Assembly: GCA_934045075.1 (NCBI GenBank)
Contig: CAKOGX010000004.1
Span: 62,001 to 126,000, forward strand
Reading direction: 5' to 3'
Source: Yponomeuta sedellus
Lineage: Eukaryota > Arthropoda > Insecta > Lepidoptera > Yponomeutidae
Length of the DNA stretch: 64,000 bases
Shown here: piece by piece, positions 10,990 to 22,175 of the stretch
Numbering within the stretch: position 1 is the stretch's first letter
How the letters are laid out: each line of letters starts with the position of its first letter
Made by a program: the position numbers and the translations under genes
Notes under the pieces: model-generated
The model's input: the letters and a program-made list of their open reading frames with translations, nothing else
Told to the model about the DNA's origin: nothing
The model's database searches: none

Positions 10990-11910
10990 GTTAGTCTATA
11001 ATATGGAACTTGCAACACTTGCACTACGTACAATGCCCCCAACTATGAGACTAACACCCGTATTCCAAGACGTTCCTCAAAGTCTCCTCGACTCAACGGA
11101 GGTGGAGTCGAGGAGAGTTGGAAACATTTCCTTGAGTTAGTATTACCAGTCAGTATTTGGAGTGTACTCGAGTGAGTACAATCAATATAATCTGTCACTC
11201 GAGTGAAAATTTGTTTTTTTATGTTGGCAATGGCGATGTCATTGCTAAGTTTTGAAAGGCAGAAGCTTTTCTTTCTCGAGGAGGCTTTAAGGTAGGTCCC
11301 GAGGTACCTTAGCTTTGACAATTGAATCCTCGACCCGAGTGAGAAACTAGCTAGATTGGAGGGAATTAAATACGTTTAAAAATACTGTTTTCCTCGGTTG
11401 AGCAAGAGTGGAGTGGAGGAAAACTTCGAGGAACGTCTTAGGATACGGGCGTAAGTCCTGGTTTCTTAATCTTCTTAAAGTGCCTCTCCATCACTGGAGT
11501 TTGGCAGTCAGCTCTTTACAGCGGTCTCTGTTCAGTGCAATTGTGAGCTCCTCCTCCTTTAACATAACCTACTTGATTATATATATTTTTTTCTAATGCA
11601 CTAACCCGTGATAAGGACAATTTAAAAACCTATTTAGAGGCTAAAAAATCCACCCATGCCGGGATTCCAACCCGCGACCTCTGGCTATCCGTGCCAGCGC
11701 TCTACCAATTGAGCCAATGGGCGACTCACCGGCATCAGTGAAATTTCGAACCTCTTTACACTACTCTCTGTATTACGTACAGGCAGCGACATCTGGTTTA
11801 AGCAAATTGATTATATTCCAACTGAGCTGAAATATAATCATGTGGGTACAGCGATATACGATATCATTCCGATGTAAAGCCTAACTGCAAAGTAGCAACA
11901 GTTTTCCAGT

Positions 11911-12045
11911 TTATCCAGTGAGATAGTGGTATTTCACCAACGCCTTAAAACAAGCCAAGGACTTTGCTTTTCTCACTTCCACGGGCAGATCATTCCATAA
12001 ATGGACTGCCTGAACCATAAAAGAGGAGCCTTAAAATTTTGTACT
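11911..12045 (-). pseudogene. Non-LTR retrotransposon C-terminal fragment
   Basis: The minus strand reads MVQAVHLWNDLPVEVRKAKS then a stop after KYHYLTG. The 'WN.LP..VR.A.S...FK' pattern is the usual end of CR1/Jockey-type polyproteins. About 40 residues remain. Confidence 0.55.
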
Positions 12046-12294
12046 GTGGATAGGAGCTCAGTTGGAAAGAGCTCTGGCACGGATAGCCAGAGGTCGCGGG
12101 TTCGAATCCCGGCATGGGTGGAATTTTTAGCCTCTAAATTGGTTTTTAAATAACCTACTTGACTGTAATTTCCAAATTACGACTTGATACTTGAGTCTAA
12201 CTCGAGTATGTCACAAAGTTATAACGTTTGACGAAATGACGCAACAAACTCGAAATTGAGTTTGCTCAGACACCATAGCGTAACAATTTGCCTG

Positions 12295-12537
12295 TCAGTC
12301 TGTACACAGTTGCGCAATAGCATAGAATTTGGAAAATTGGTCTTTGATGATGCACAACCATGACAACCTTCTCCTGCCCGGCCTTCTCTTTCCCATCAAA
12401 ATAGTCTGCAGTAATTGGTGTCTGCATCGCACAACATGGAATAAGTAAGCTACTTTCCGCTGCTTGATGGTGCGGACAAGATCCACCTTCGTGTCCATCC
12501 GTCTAAGGACCTCGACTTTGGTGACTTTCAGACACAC
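12295..12537 (-). pseudogene. RTE/CR1-type retrotransposon fragment
   Basis: The minus strand reads KVEVLRRMDTKVDLVRTIKQ, then GKRRPGRRRLSWL. This 'V..RM......TIK.RK..Y..H..R' then 'GKR.PGRRR.SWL' block follows the RT domain in a common insect endonuclease-reverse transcriptase family. No RT motifs are left. Confidence 0.5.
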
Positions 12538-12750
12538 TTCACAATGGGTTGATGAAGAAACCTACCTACCTATGGGAGAAATAAATAAACTACACGAAAT
12601 TAAATTAAATGAAAAGGTTTTATTCAAAGTAGGGCTTAGTAAACGTTACAATTCAAACTGGGTGTCCATTTCAAAATCTAGATCATTTTGGAGAAAAAAT
12701 GGACAAAACTTCAAACTCGGTCTTTTCAAAATCCTTAATTAACAGACTTT

Positions 12751-12972
12751 ATTTAAAAACCTATTTAGAGGCTAAAAATTTCACCCATGCCGGGATTCGA
12801 ACCCGCAACCTCTGGCTATCCGTACCAGCGCTCTACCAATTGACCAAGCGCTGGTACGGATAGCCAGAGGTTGCGGGTTCGAATCCCGGCATGGGTGAAA
12901 TTTTTAGCCTCTAAATAGGTTTTTAAATTTGTTCCTTAGCACGGGTTAGTGCATTAAAAATAAAAATAATGT
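12751..12972. mobile_element. Palindromic family A SINE with target-site duplication
   Basis: The element is flanked by the direct repeat AACAGACTTT at 12741-12750 and 12973-12982. It contains a reverse family A arm (12751-12840) and a forward arm (12845-12930), followed by the normal 3' tail ending in A-rich 'aaaaataaaaataatgt'. The duplication shows that the hairpin was inserted as one unit. Confidence 0.8.
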
Positions 12973-13599
12973 AACAGACTTTACATAATTATTATAAAAC
13001 ATAAAACTCGTGCATTGTTCTAGCTTTAATTCCAGACATCATTGTTATCTAAATAATCCTTGATATTATAGTAGCCCTTTTGGCAAAGTGTACTTTAGTA
13101 AAGTACACGTCCGCCATTGCAAAAAAATAAAAAGTTCAGTGTAAATCTTTTTGAAAATCTAAACTATTGAAGGCAGGAATACTTTTCTGTTAGTAGTGAA
13201 TTAGTAAAGAAAAGAAAGTAACACGCACGACCTTGAACCAAACAATCACAATCACACCTGAGTTGAACATTAAACTTTGACCTCGCCTTGCGGTCCTGCG
13301 AGAGCTAGATGGCGCCTTTCGCGCGTAAATTAGTGGCATTTTTCCCCTAGTAAGCAGGTACCATTCATAATACAATTTGACATTAGTGGTTACTAATTAG
13401 TGGTTTTATTCGATTATCAGGATTAGTGATAACTAATATTGAAGTCGAATACGAACGTTAGTAAGTGGAAGATTAGTCGACTTATAATTTAATTCATAAT
13501 CGCGCATCGCTATACTTCACACATATTTTGAACCGCGTTTTGGTAATTTCATCAGTCGTCAGTTTCAGTCATTCATCGGCTCACATTACAAACATCATC

Positions 13600-13915
13600 A
13601 TCAACCCATTATGTCCCCACCGAGGGGCACGGGTCTCTTCCCTGAGGAAGGTATAGGCCGTACTCCACCACGGGGGCCAAGTCCGGATTGGTGGAGATTA
13701 CACACTGACGACCTCTGTGGCGTAGCGGTAGCGCGTTTGCCTACCATGCGAGAGGTCCCGGGTCCGAATCCCGGCTGGGGACAAATAAAAAGCCCATGTC
13801 TTGGATGTTTACATGTTTGTGATGTCGCTGTTTCTGGTTCCCACGACACGGGGTATCCTAGTGTGGCGCCAGAAGCAATGCGTGTGCTTGTATGTAAATG
13901 TTATGTTGTTATGTT
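13600..13915 (+). mobile_element. Two SINE-type repeats
   Basis: 13600-13695 is the 'ccaccgaggggcacgggtct / cgggggccaagtccgg' repeat. 13705-13915 is a family D SINE with B box 'ggtccgaatcccggctgggg'. The SINE ends about 50 bp before the acceptor of the last cuticle exon. Confidence 0.6.
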
Positions 13916-13962
13916 ACAAACTACACAGCAAAGGCCCATTTACATCGCTTCTCACTCCGCAG

Positions 13963-14061
13963 GGCTCCCACCTGCCCACTCCGCCGCCGATCCCAGCGGC
14001 CATCCTCCGGGCCCTGGAGTTCATTAAGAACAATCCGCCGCCACCGCAAGAGAGGAACTAG
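13963..14061 (+). CDS. RR-1 cuticular protein, last coding exon
   Basis: Acceptor CCGCAG|GGC at 13961-13962; the TAG stop is 14059-14061. Thirty-two codons read GSHLPTPPPIPAAILRALEF then IKNNPPPPQERN. The 'P.PP.IP.AI.RALE.I' ending is the standard C-terminus of RR-1 endocuticle proteins of the LCP/Abd type. Downstream there is no clear AATAAA within 200 bp, and repeat DNA starts at about 14170. Confident by family resemblance; the specific orthologue cannot be named without a search. Confidence 0.92.
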   Translation, partial: GSHLPTPPPIPAAILRALEFIKNNPPPPQERN

Positions 14062-14169
14062 ACCACGAGCCAAATGCCACAGGGACGGCTGTACTCAATA
14101 CGCCGTCCAGAAGAGTGATAGTAACACGACAGTGAAATGAAACGTATTTCAGACGGAGATCCAGAAACA

Positions 14170-14790
14170 TATGACAAATAACTAGCTGACCCAGCGAACT
14201 TCGTACCGCCTAACAGTCGATTCTTTTTTTTTTGTTTCTCCCCGTAAGAACCATCCTCGTACTTCAAGGAGTATTGTAAAAAAAGAATTCTTCTTTTTCT
14301 TCAGGCTACATTAGTCCACTGCTGGACACAGCCCTCCCCTAATGAGCGCCATAGCGCAAGTTTGTGCCATCATTGGGGAGTAATGCCCATAATCCCCACG
14401 CTGGGCATGCGGGTTAGCGATTGCAGTTCATTGGAATTGTACTGCAGGGGGCGCTGCTGCCCACCCCCCAGTTTGTGTCCCTTAGTCACCTTTTACGACA
14501 CCCGCGGGAAGAATTGGGTTGGTGCTATTCTCTAGGCCGACACCACACAGGACAAAAAAAGAATTAGAGGAAAAAAGAATTAGTAAAATCTATCTAAAAA
14601 TATAACACAAAAATTAATCGCTGAATGTTTTGGTAAGCGCAAATCTCGGGAGCAGCTGAACCGATTTCGCTGATTCTTTTTTTAGAATATTCCTTGAAGT
14701 AAGAGGATGGTTCTTACGGAAAGAAAATTAAAAAAACTTAAAGAATCGACTGTTAGGCGGTACGAAGTTCGCTGGGTCAGCTAGTTATTT
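14170..14790. mobile_element. Family E repeat between two RTE-type 3' ends
   Basis: 14170-14290 and, inverted, 14570-14790 share 'cagcgaacttcgtaccgcct' and 'gtaagaaccatcctcgtact'. 14299-14552 is a family E copy. The layout is an inverted pair around an insertion. Confidence 0.55.
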
Positions 14791-14964
14791 ACAAATATAG
14801 GTTAATATTTCGGTAATAAACATAAGTTTAACGAAGGTTAAAGCTATTTCTCCAAAATTATTGTAATTCTGTAGGAGAACAGCTCGCAGTGTCATGGCGT
14901 CGCATCTGACGTCACGCCCAGGTAAACAAACATCGTAATCACTAGTCGACGCGTCTACTAGTCA

Positions 14965-15180
14965 CTAGTGGACGGCCTCTGTGGCGCAGCGGTAGCGCAT
15001 CTGCCTACCGTGCAAGAGGTTCCGGGTTCGAACCCCGGCTGGGGACAAAAAAAACTCCAGGTCTTGGATGTTTACATGTTTGTGATGTCATTGTTTCTGG
15101 TTTCCGCGACACAGGGTAGTGTCTTAGGTCCTAGTGTGGGGCCAGAAGCAATGTATGTGCCTGTATGTAAATGTTAAATC
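14965..15180 (+). mobile_element. Family D tRNA-type SINE
   Basis: 'cctctgtggcgcagcggtag' (A-box region), 'ggttcgaaccccggctgggg' (B box), then the family D body 'aggtcttggatgtttacatg'. A second, head-less copy lies at 15530-15655. Between them, 15300-15510 is a separate repeat ('caatgccccgtcgcattgtt'). Confidence 0.65.
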
Positions 15181-16017
15181 ACTAGCAGTCGCAACAAAGC
15201 ACGGGTAAAGTTTACCAATGTTAACCTAAGCGTGACGTCACGCGGTGTGATGGGTGTTTCAGTCAAAATGGCTGAAGACAGTATTATATAACCTTTTATT
15301 TTACTGAAAACTAGCAATGCCCCGTCGCATTGTTACCCGCGGTTTATAGATTTTCCCATGGGAATGAGATATTTTCCCGCAGTAAAACGTAGCCTATGTA
15401 TTAATCCAGGATGTCAGCCAACTGCATACCAAATTTCATTAAAATCGATCAACCAGTTTAGAAGTAACAAACATACACACTCACAAACTTTCGCCTTTAT
15501 GTTATAATTATGGAAACAAAAAAAAAAAGTCCAGGTCTTGGATGTTTACATGTTTGTGATGTCATTGTTTCTGGTTCCCACGACACAGGGTATCCTAGTG
15601 TGGGGCCAGAAGCAATGTATGTGCTTGTATGTAAATGTTATGTTATTAGTGTGAAAGTGTGACGTGATGTGGTGTGATTCAGTGAATAATGTCAATAATC
15701 ACAATTAATAAATGAAATGCTTTGTCAAATAACTAAATGTCAAAATATTGTCAAGTAAATAACTCCAGTTTACCCTCTGGAATTCAGAAAACCGTCTTCC
15801 TCGTATATGTTTTTGTAAGTGGCAATTTTGTAACCCCCTTATAATAGTCCGCTAGCTTAAAACAGCTGCTAAAGAGTGTTCTCTTTCATTCTGACTTAGG
15901 TCAATAGAAGAGGACAGAGTGAGAATAAGCATTGCTTAAAGTTAACAGACTATTATGAATAAGGGGGCTAGTGTGTAACTTTAGAAGATATCATATATTT
16001 TAACTCGATCTAGTTAT

Positions 16018-16195
16018 CTCTGATGAGATATGGCCAGCCCACTGCCACTTCAGCTCGCTAATTCTGTGAGCTAAGTCGATCACTTTGGTTCTCTGTCGGA
16101 TGCATTCGTTACGAATCTTATCCTTCAGAGAAACTCCGAGCATAGCTCTCTTCACAGCTCGCTGAGCGACTTTGAACTGGTGGACCGGCCCTATC
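16018..16195 (-). pseudogene. RTE-type retrotransposon C-terminal fragment
   Basis: The minus strand reads QRAVKRAMLGVSLKDKIRNE, then RQRTKVIDLAHRISELKWQW. The 'AMERAMLGVSL.D.IRNE.IR.RT.V.DIA.R...LKWQWAGH' pattern is the RTE end region. There is no RT domain left. Confidence 0.65.
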
Positions 16196-16245
16196 GTGAG
16201 ACGTTTCTACTTAAAGTCGTTACACGTTAATTTAAAGGCCGTGTA

Positions 16246-16470
16246 CAGTCTGTTAGCTTTTAAAATACACCTCGGGCTCCAGAGTAGGCTTCGGTTTCCG
16301 CCGAAAGCACACGAGTGTAATACTACTTCTTGCTCTGTATAAAACTCTTCTTCACTATTTTGAAAAGTTATCTAAATTAAGTGTCATATTAGTTCTGATA
16401 TTTCTATTACACGAATATATCCGATTCTATCCGATAGTAGCCGAGGTACATTCTAAAAGCTAACAGACTG
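16246..16470 (+). mobile_element. Complete MITE, copy 2
   Basis: Inverted ends 'cagtctgttagctttta' and 'taaaagctaacagactg', flanked by TA at 16244-16245 and 16471-16472. It is 225 bp with no coding capacity. The best complete copy of this family in the window. Confidence 0.8.
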
Positions 16471-16479
16471 TAAGCCGCC

Positions 16480-17650
16480 ACGGCCCCACTCGTTTATTGT
16501 CTACCATTACCATTCTACGAGCCATATTTAATTCTCCAGTGCCATCTAGTGTCCTAAAAATGTAAACTATTTCGCGTACAAACTACGCTCTCTTTAAGGG
16601 TAACTTTTTGTACGTATTTCTGTATTTTAAGCTCGCCAGAGTGAAAGGTAAATAAATAACATAATGAACGATATGGATTGTATTTTTCTTCAGTATTCCA
16701 TTCCTTTTAAGGTTAATTATATGTATTGTAACCACACCAATTCGGACTTGGCTCCCGTACTGGCAGGTCCGGATCTTGAATTTGTGGGGCCCTGGGCTGA
16801 AACTACTTAGGGGCCTATCTAAGTACTCAATTAATAGCCATGTCAAAAAACTGTTCCTATAATGATATATTATTGTTATGTATTCCTTATTGCTTAAAAA
16901 ACATAAATATTCATTAAATCTACTCGAGTATTAGTAATACAAAAGACGACCTTATTTTTGTGGTAGCAATCTCTTCCAGGCAACTTTTGGGTGAGAGAAA
17001 AATGGAAATAGTGATAGAATATAAAAAAAAATCAGCATGAAAACATCCTCCCTTAAATCAATTCATAAAAGTATGCAATTTATCATCAATGTTTTCTTAA
17101 GACATTATCACGTAAAAATATCGTCCGTAAACCGACTTAGAAGACAACCATTTTTTAAATTCAAATTATCCCCTGCTGTTTTTAGCGGGATCTGGGGGCC
17201 CCTTATCACCTCGGGGCCCTGGGCCCTGGACTCTCTTTTCAAGTAAGTCTTAAACGGTAAATAACTGTTCCATTAGACCAAAAAATATTTTAGTATATTT
17301 TTTGAGGACCTAAAAGCAATGTAGAAAAGTATTTTAAAACTTTATTTTCCTAAACAGCCACAAACGCGGTCAGCCATTTTTGTCTATGGTTTGAAGTCCA
17401 AAAAATTGTAAACAAAGTTTGACATTAAATTTTCTGTAAGTGATCTCTGAGCATAGTGAAATAACAACAACGCAACCATGATTTAATCGAATTTATATCC
17501 AAAATATACCAATTATCATTATTGCATTGTTCGAGAATGAAAAAACACGTCAATAAAGACCCCCGGGAAGTTGTGGATCCAGTGAAATTACCATTCGAAA
17601 AACTTGGCTCAAACTTGCCAAAAGAGACCCCCGACTCTTTATCAATTGAA
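16480..17650. other. No gene seen
   Basis: Unrecognised AT-rich DNA. Short 'ggggccctgggc' blocks occur near 16785 and 17210. No exon of either host gene was found here. Confidence 0.45.
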
Positions 17651-17765
17651 AGTCGGGTGTATTTATTATTATTATTATTTATTTACTTCAGATGAAACAT
17701 CCATAAATAGTTAGTATTTGACTTAGACTAAGTATGTTAGTGAAATTAGAGGAACAATTCCGAAA

Positions 17766-20579
17766 CTATTTTACATGCACCTTTATATGATGCTTCCAAA
17801 AGGGGCTATCAGCCTTATTGCTAAGTGCTTTAAGGATGCTATTTGGACTGCCGCAAGCTCTGCTCAGCATGGAAGCCACCCGTTTCCGTATGATGGCGAC
17901 AAAGCCGTCAACACGGGCTTCGGCAAACATTCCCGAAGCACTACAGAGTCGCGGCAGTCCCAACATCATCCTAAATACATTATTGTATTGTACCCGAAGG
18001 GCATTGAAGGCCCGCTGCGTATAGCTAAACCACAAACCGCAGGTGTAAAGCGACTGGCAGTAAGCCTTAAAAAGGGCTATCTTAACCCAACTCGTACATC
18101 TGGCAAATCTGCGGGACAGCATATTACAGCGGACCGCCAACGCCCTCCTCTCACGGTCAATATCCAAGTCATCTACCAGCCGCTCAGTGACCACGTGACC
18201 CAGGTACTTAAACTTCGACACTCTAGTGAGCGACGACCCACACAGTCTAAGTGCCGGCACCTCAGTTGGAACTTTAGCGCCAGACACGAAGACCATGTAC
18301 TCGCTCTTTTTAGTGTTGTACCTAAGTCCATGAGCATTCGCATAAGATTCACAGACAGATAACATTTTACGCATAGCATTAATCGAGGGACTCAGTAGGA
18401 CCATATCATCCGCGTAACTTATATTGTTGATAATTTGCCTGTCAACAGAGCATCCGACATTGGTACTAACAAGTTCCTCGATCAGTCCATTGATATATAG
18501 GTTGAAAAGTTTAGGAGAGCTTAGTCCACCCTGTCGAACTCCACACTTCAGCCTATATACTTGTGAATACGAGTCCGCCCATCTAACTGTGTTTGTCTGA
18601 TTTTGATACCAATATTTAAACAGTGAGATCAGTTGAGATGGAAAAGCTGATTCATTAGACAATTTTCGCCACAAGATATCATAATTAACAGTATCAAATG
18701 CTTTTGATAAATCCAAAAAGCATGCATAAATGTTCGTTTTTCTGTCAGTATAGTACTTGACAGTCTGCTTGAGACAAAAAATGGCACTCTCAGTAGACAA
18801 GCCGGCTCTGAAACCAAACTGAGCGTCATGGAGCGATAGGTGCTTGTCCAACCGACGCTCAAGCAGACTATCAAGCACCTTGGCGATTGTGGTAGCAAGC
18901 GAAATAGGCCTATAATTGCTAGCGTCTGATATATCACCAGTTTTGTTTTTTATTACCGGTACAACAATTGTTTTCATCAGACTGTCAGGAAGATGGGAGT
19001 GTACAATGCACAAGTTTAGAAACATACTCAGCACTCTAGCCAAATGAAAGCCTGCATATTGAAGGTGTTCAATACTAAGACAGTCATGTCCCGGTGATTT
19101 CCCCCTTTTCATATGCTTAATGATCCAGCGAATTTCTGAGGCTGAAAAACGAACCTGAGTACCACTATCGTGGAGACCACCACGCTCGTGAGACACAGGG
19201 CTCGTTACAGGCTGAAACTGAGGGTCAACCACAAACTGTTCTCTGAACATATTCGCAACGTCACCACCATCCGTCACCCCATTGACACTCACAGGAAGGC
19301 TCGACTTAGGATTAATATTTTTTGTCATTTTCCAGAAATTACCAAAATCTTTGGTCCTGTGTGTATTTGCAATTATGTCCATTTTTATTTGATCCGCGTT
19401 ATTTTGGCACCACCGCAACTTATTTTTAAACAGTTTCCTTGACTCAGCCATCCTCACATAGATAGGGCCCTCTTTAGGCCTTCCGTTAAATATCCATTCT
19501 TTAAACCAAAGTCTGGCCTCCCCGTGAAATCTACTCACATGCTTGTTCCATCCCGTAATATACGGCTTTTTCTTATTTCTATTTCTTACAGTACTGGATG
19601 CAATGGCAGCGTCACTCAGTATTTTTACAATATCGCAATACATAATATCTAAAAGCAATGCATGATTAGAATTATCACAATTCTCCGTATCACAACAATA
19701 GCCAAAATCACAAGGAAAATCAAACTCTTTTAACTTATCATTACAATAATTCGTATAAATTTCTATTTGTTCAGGTTGCCTAATCCCCCATGTAATTTTA
19801 TTAATAGGCTTACATTCCGCAGGTTCTTTAGAGGGAAGTAAATCCATTTCACAAATTATTTCCAATGGAAAATGGTCTGACCAGAATATGTCATACTTAA
19901 TTGCAATATTAACAATTGTTTTCCAAGCCGCTTCAGTAACAACGCAATGATCCAGCCAACTCTTGCTACCTGCGTGCGCCTCACTAATATAAGAATGTGA
20001 GTCAGAGTCAATACCTAGCTTTTGTATGTCTGCGCATTGCCAGTTAAGTTCGGAACAAAATAGTGACAGTTCAGTAAAGAAGAGCTCACCAGGGTTTGCA
20101 TTAAAGTCCCCCATTATGTAAACAGATTCAGTATAATTTTGCTCAATCAGTGAGTTAATCTCACCGAGACACTCCACAAACTCTACTAGGTTTTCTTGAG
20201 AGTTCGTAGGCATATAAACGGACACTATTAAGACTGATGAGTTTGACGTATTTGCTTTGATTGCCACTATGCGCACACTCCTACACCCGATGACCGTCAC
20301 AGATTGAAATGCTCCCTTTCTCCACAAAAGTGCCACTCCACCGTACGGCCTTCCTCTCAGGATAGTAGTATTATCTATCGCTGACACACCCGCGTAGTCA
20401 AAGTCACTGTGTATGCTACCTAATAAGGGGATGTCACACGGCAAGAGCCAGGTCTCTTGAAGAGCAACTACATCTGCTGAGTCACATAGTGATCTTACGC
20501 CATCTATAGACCTTTTAATGGATTTGCAGTTAAAGCTGATTAGCTTACATGTCTTGTTTATCTTTTTGGTATCCATCAT
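17766..20579 (-). CDS. Retrotransposon ORF2: endonuclease and reverse transcriptase
   Basis: A 937-residue polyprotein. Residues about 10-245 form an apurinic-type endonuclease: LISFNCKSIKRS, ADVVALQETWLL, YIMGDFNANPGE and the terminal WSDHFPLEI. The reverse transcriptase is at about 480-760: SNYRPISLATTIAKVLD, CFLDLSKAFDTVNYD, CGVRQGGLSSPKLFNLYING and the catalytic YADDMVLLSP. The C-terminal part contains LYTCGLWFSYTQRAFNALRV. It would nick target DNA and copy the element RNA at the nick. The first ATG (20577-20579) overlaps the ORF1 stop in the tetranucleotide ATGA, suggesting coupled translation. No stop or frameshift interrupts it. Confidence 0.88.
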   Translation of the reverse strand: MMDTKKINKTCKLISFNCKSIKRSIDGVRSLCDSADVVALQETWLLPCDIPLLGSIHSDFDYAGVSAIDNTTILRGRPYGGVALLWRKGAFQSVTVIGCRSVRIVAIKANTSNSSVLIVSVYMPTNSQENLVEFVECLGEINSLIEQNYTESVYIMGDFNANPGELFFTELSLFCSELNWQCADIQKLGIDSDSHSYISEAHAGSKSWLDHCVVTEAAWKTIVNIAIKYDIFWSDHFPLEIICEMDLLPSKEPAECKPINKITWGIRQPEQIEIYTNYCNDKLKEFDFPCDFGYCCDTENCDNSNHALLLDIMYCDIVKILSDAAIASSTVRNRNKKKPYITGWNKHVSRFHGEARLWFKEWIFNGRPKEGPIYVRMAESRKLFKNKLRWCQNNADQIKMDIIANTHRTKDFGNFWKMTKNINPKSSLPVSVNGVTDGGDVANMFREQFVVDPQFQPVTSPVSHERGGLHDSGTQVRFSASEIRWIIKHMKRGKSPGHDCLSIEHLQYAGFHLARVLSMFLNLCIVHSHLPDSLMKTIVVPVIKNKTGDISDASNYRPISLATTIAKVLDSLLERRLDKHLSLHDAQFGFRAGLSTESAIFCLKQTVKYYTDRKTNIYACFLDLSKAFDTVNYDILWRKLSNESAFPSQLISLFKYWYQNQTNTVRWADSYSQVYRLKCGVRQGGLSSPKLFNLYINGLIEELVSTNVGCSVDRQIINNISYADDMVLLSPSINAMRKMLSVCESYANAHGLRYNTKKSEYMVFVSGAKVPTEVPALRLCGSSLTRVSKFKYLGHVVTERLVDDLDIDRERRALAVRCNMLSRRFARCTSWVKIALFKAYCQSLYTCGLWFSYTQRAFNALRVQYNNVFRMMLGLPRLCSASGMFAEARVDGFVAIIRKRVASMLSRACGSPNSILKALSNKADSPFWKHHIKVHVK

Positions 20580-21886
20580 AACGGCGTGGGATTTTCTTTC
20601 ACAAGGTCGATATTCTCATCGTTTCTATTCCTTGTCTGTACTATTGAGGCCCGATTCGTGACTGCATACTCCTTCGGTTTGAATGTATAAAATCTTCTGA
20701 AGAATACATTTTCTGGCCAGAAGGAGTCCTCGTTAAAAAGTGACATTTTACTTCTTGGCACGAACATTTTAAAAGAGTTATATTCCTTTTCGAACTTCGT
20801 CGGAACCTTTTCGGGCTGAACAGTCACGCGCAACTTAGCGTATACATAATCAGCAATATCCTTTGAGAGTGTCTGTTTGTTTACATTATAGACAAAGATA
20901 GGTATTTTAACATCAGCTGCCCGAAAATTACAGTCCGACGCTACAGCCGCCTTGCCTTTATGGCCTATAAACCTCTCTTCAGTCTTTTTGCGCCTTTTAT
21001 TTTGCACAAGAGTCCACTCATCCTGAGAAAGTCCAATGCATTCGCTCGTATTTGTGACTTTACTAGATTGTTTGAGTGCGCGCTGAGAAGACGACTCGCC
21101 AATGCACTTAATGCCATCGCAAAACTGGTCTAAGGCCTCAGTTTGAACGGCGGGGGTTTCGTTCACCGAAAACGAGGTGCGCGCGAGGGCCTCCGCGCGC
21201 CCCACCGAGCGCCCAGTCACAGCTGCGTAGTCGCCATCAGTGCATTGATAATTTTGCGAGTTTTTGTTGCTAGGTAACACAAACGATGACTGCATCGTGT
21301 CAGCTGTTTTATCAAGGAAAGGCGGCAAACCTATAGGTCCACTATCACAGTTAAGACTCGCGATATCATTTAAGTAGCCACCTCTCTTGGTGTTCACATT
21401 GGGATTGGCGTGATCATGAATTAACGAGGCTGTCTTCATAAAAACCACGTCATTTTTTAGAGCCGCTAGGTCATCAGCGGTAACATAGCTTTCCTTTATT
21501 TTTCGCATGTCATTTTGCAAAACCAGGATGTCTTTTAATAGCCGTGTCACGTCAACGTGATCAAACGTAATCGGGGGTAGTTTTTGAAGATTTTTGGCGA
21601 CAAATATTGGTACCTGTTCGGGATCTGTTCCTTTCAAAACATCGATGATATCGTTCAAATCTCTCACAGCCTTACCATCACGTTTACGCAATATATTGCG
21701 TTTGGCAGTTGGAATAGACTGAAACAACAAGTTTTTTGCCGCTTCGATTTCCACCGTAGAAAATGACGAGGAGCATATTTGCAGGAGGGCTACTTCATCC
21801 ATCACATCCGCTTTATTTTGAATAAAGCAAAGTAACTCATTAATCACAATATTGCACGATGTGCACTTAACAATATTCGAGGTCAT
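20576..21886 (-). CDS. Retrotransposon ORF1 protein
   Basis: A 436-residue protein directly upstream of ORF2 and overlapping it by 4 nt. The N-terminus has a cysteine pair (VKCTSCNIVI) followed by a helical block (SSFSTVEIEAAKNLLFQS). The middle has likely coiled-coil sequence (LLKDILVLQNDMRKIKES), and the C-terminal third (residues about 330-400) is a compact basic region that may bind RNA. No CCHC knuckles are seen. By position it is the RNA-binding partner of ORF2; the fold is not identified. Confidence 0.7.
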   Translation of the reverse strand: MTSNIVKCTSCNIVINELLCFIQNKADVMDEVALLQICSSSFSTVEIEAAKNLLFQSIPTAKRNILRKRDGKAVRDLNDIIDVLKGTDPEQVPIFVAKNLQKLPPITFDHVDVTRLLKDILVLQNDMRKIKESYVTADDLAALKNDVVFMKTASLIHDHANPNVNTKRGGYLNDIASLNCDSGPIGLPPFLDKTADTMQSSFVLPSNKNSQNYQCTDGDYAAVTGRSVGRAEALARTSFSVNETPAVQTEALDQFCDGIKCIGESSSQRALKQSSKVTNTSECIGLSQDEWTLVQNKRRKKTEERFIGHKGKAAVASDCNFRAADVKIPIFVYNVNKQTLSKDIADYVYAKLRVTVQPEKVPTKFEKEYNSFKMFVPRSKMSLFNEDSFWPENVFFRRFYTFKPKEYAVTNRASIVQTRNRNDENIDLVKENPTPL

Positions 21887-21977
21887 CGCCCCCGCTCGGA
21901 CCGGTGTCCGGCCACACGAGTTCGCGCAAAAATATTAGACCCGTGTCCGTATGCGACGGTAGTTCGTCCGAGACTGA

Positions 21978-22175
21978 CAGATTTATGTGAAGATCACTTT
22001 GATGTAAGTCCTATAATAATCAATGTCCACTGGCTCTGGCTGAAGGATGTTTGTTTACATACTTGTTTGTTTACATACTCCACAGATTTATGTGAAGATC
22101 ACTTTGATGTAAGTCCTATAATAATCAATGTCCACTGGCTCTGGCTGAAGGATGTTTGTTTACATACTTTAGATG
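21978..22175. repeat. 105-bp tandem duplication upstream of ORF1
   Basis: The block starting 'cagatttatgtgaagatcac' at 21978 repeats at 22083 with a 105-bp offset and near identity. It may be a repeated promoter monomer of the retrotransposon. On the plus strand each copy reads LTDLCEDHFD followed by GTAAGT, which also resembles the end of a THAP-domain exon with a donor. Confidence 0.6.

Larger units (their letters stand above)
10990..13962 (+). other. Cuticle gene intron, repeat-filled
   Basis: A 3-kb intron made almost wholly of insertions: reverse family A SINE (11585-11805), Jockey-type C-terminal fragment (11911-12045, minus), forward family A SINE end (about 12050-12150), RTE-type fragment (12295-12537, minus), a palindromic SINE (12751-12972), a retrotransposon 3' fragment (12985-13100), and two SINEs (13600-13915). 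No additional exon is needed, since the flanking exons join in frame. Confidence 0.7.

Noticed and set aside
17775..18362. Plus-strand open frame under the retrotransposon
   Set aside because: Antisense shadow of the ORF2 C-terminal region.
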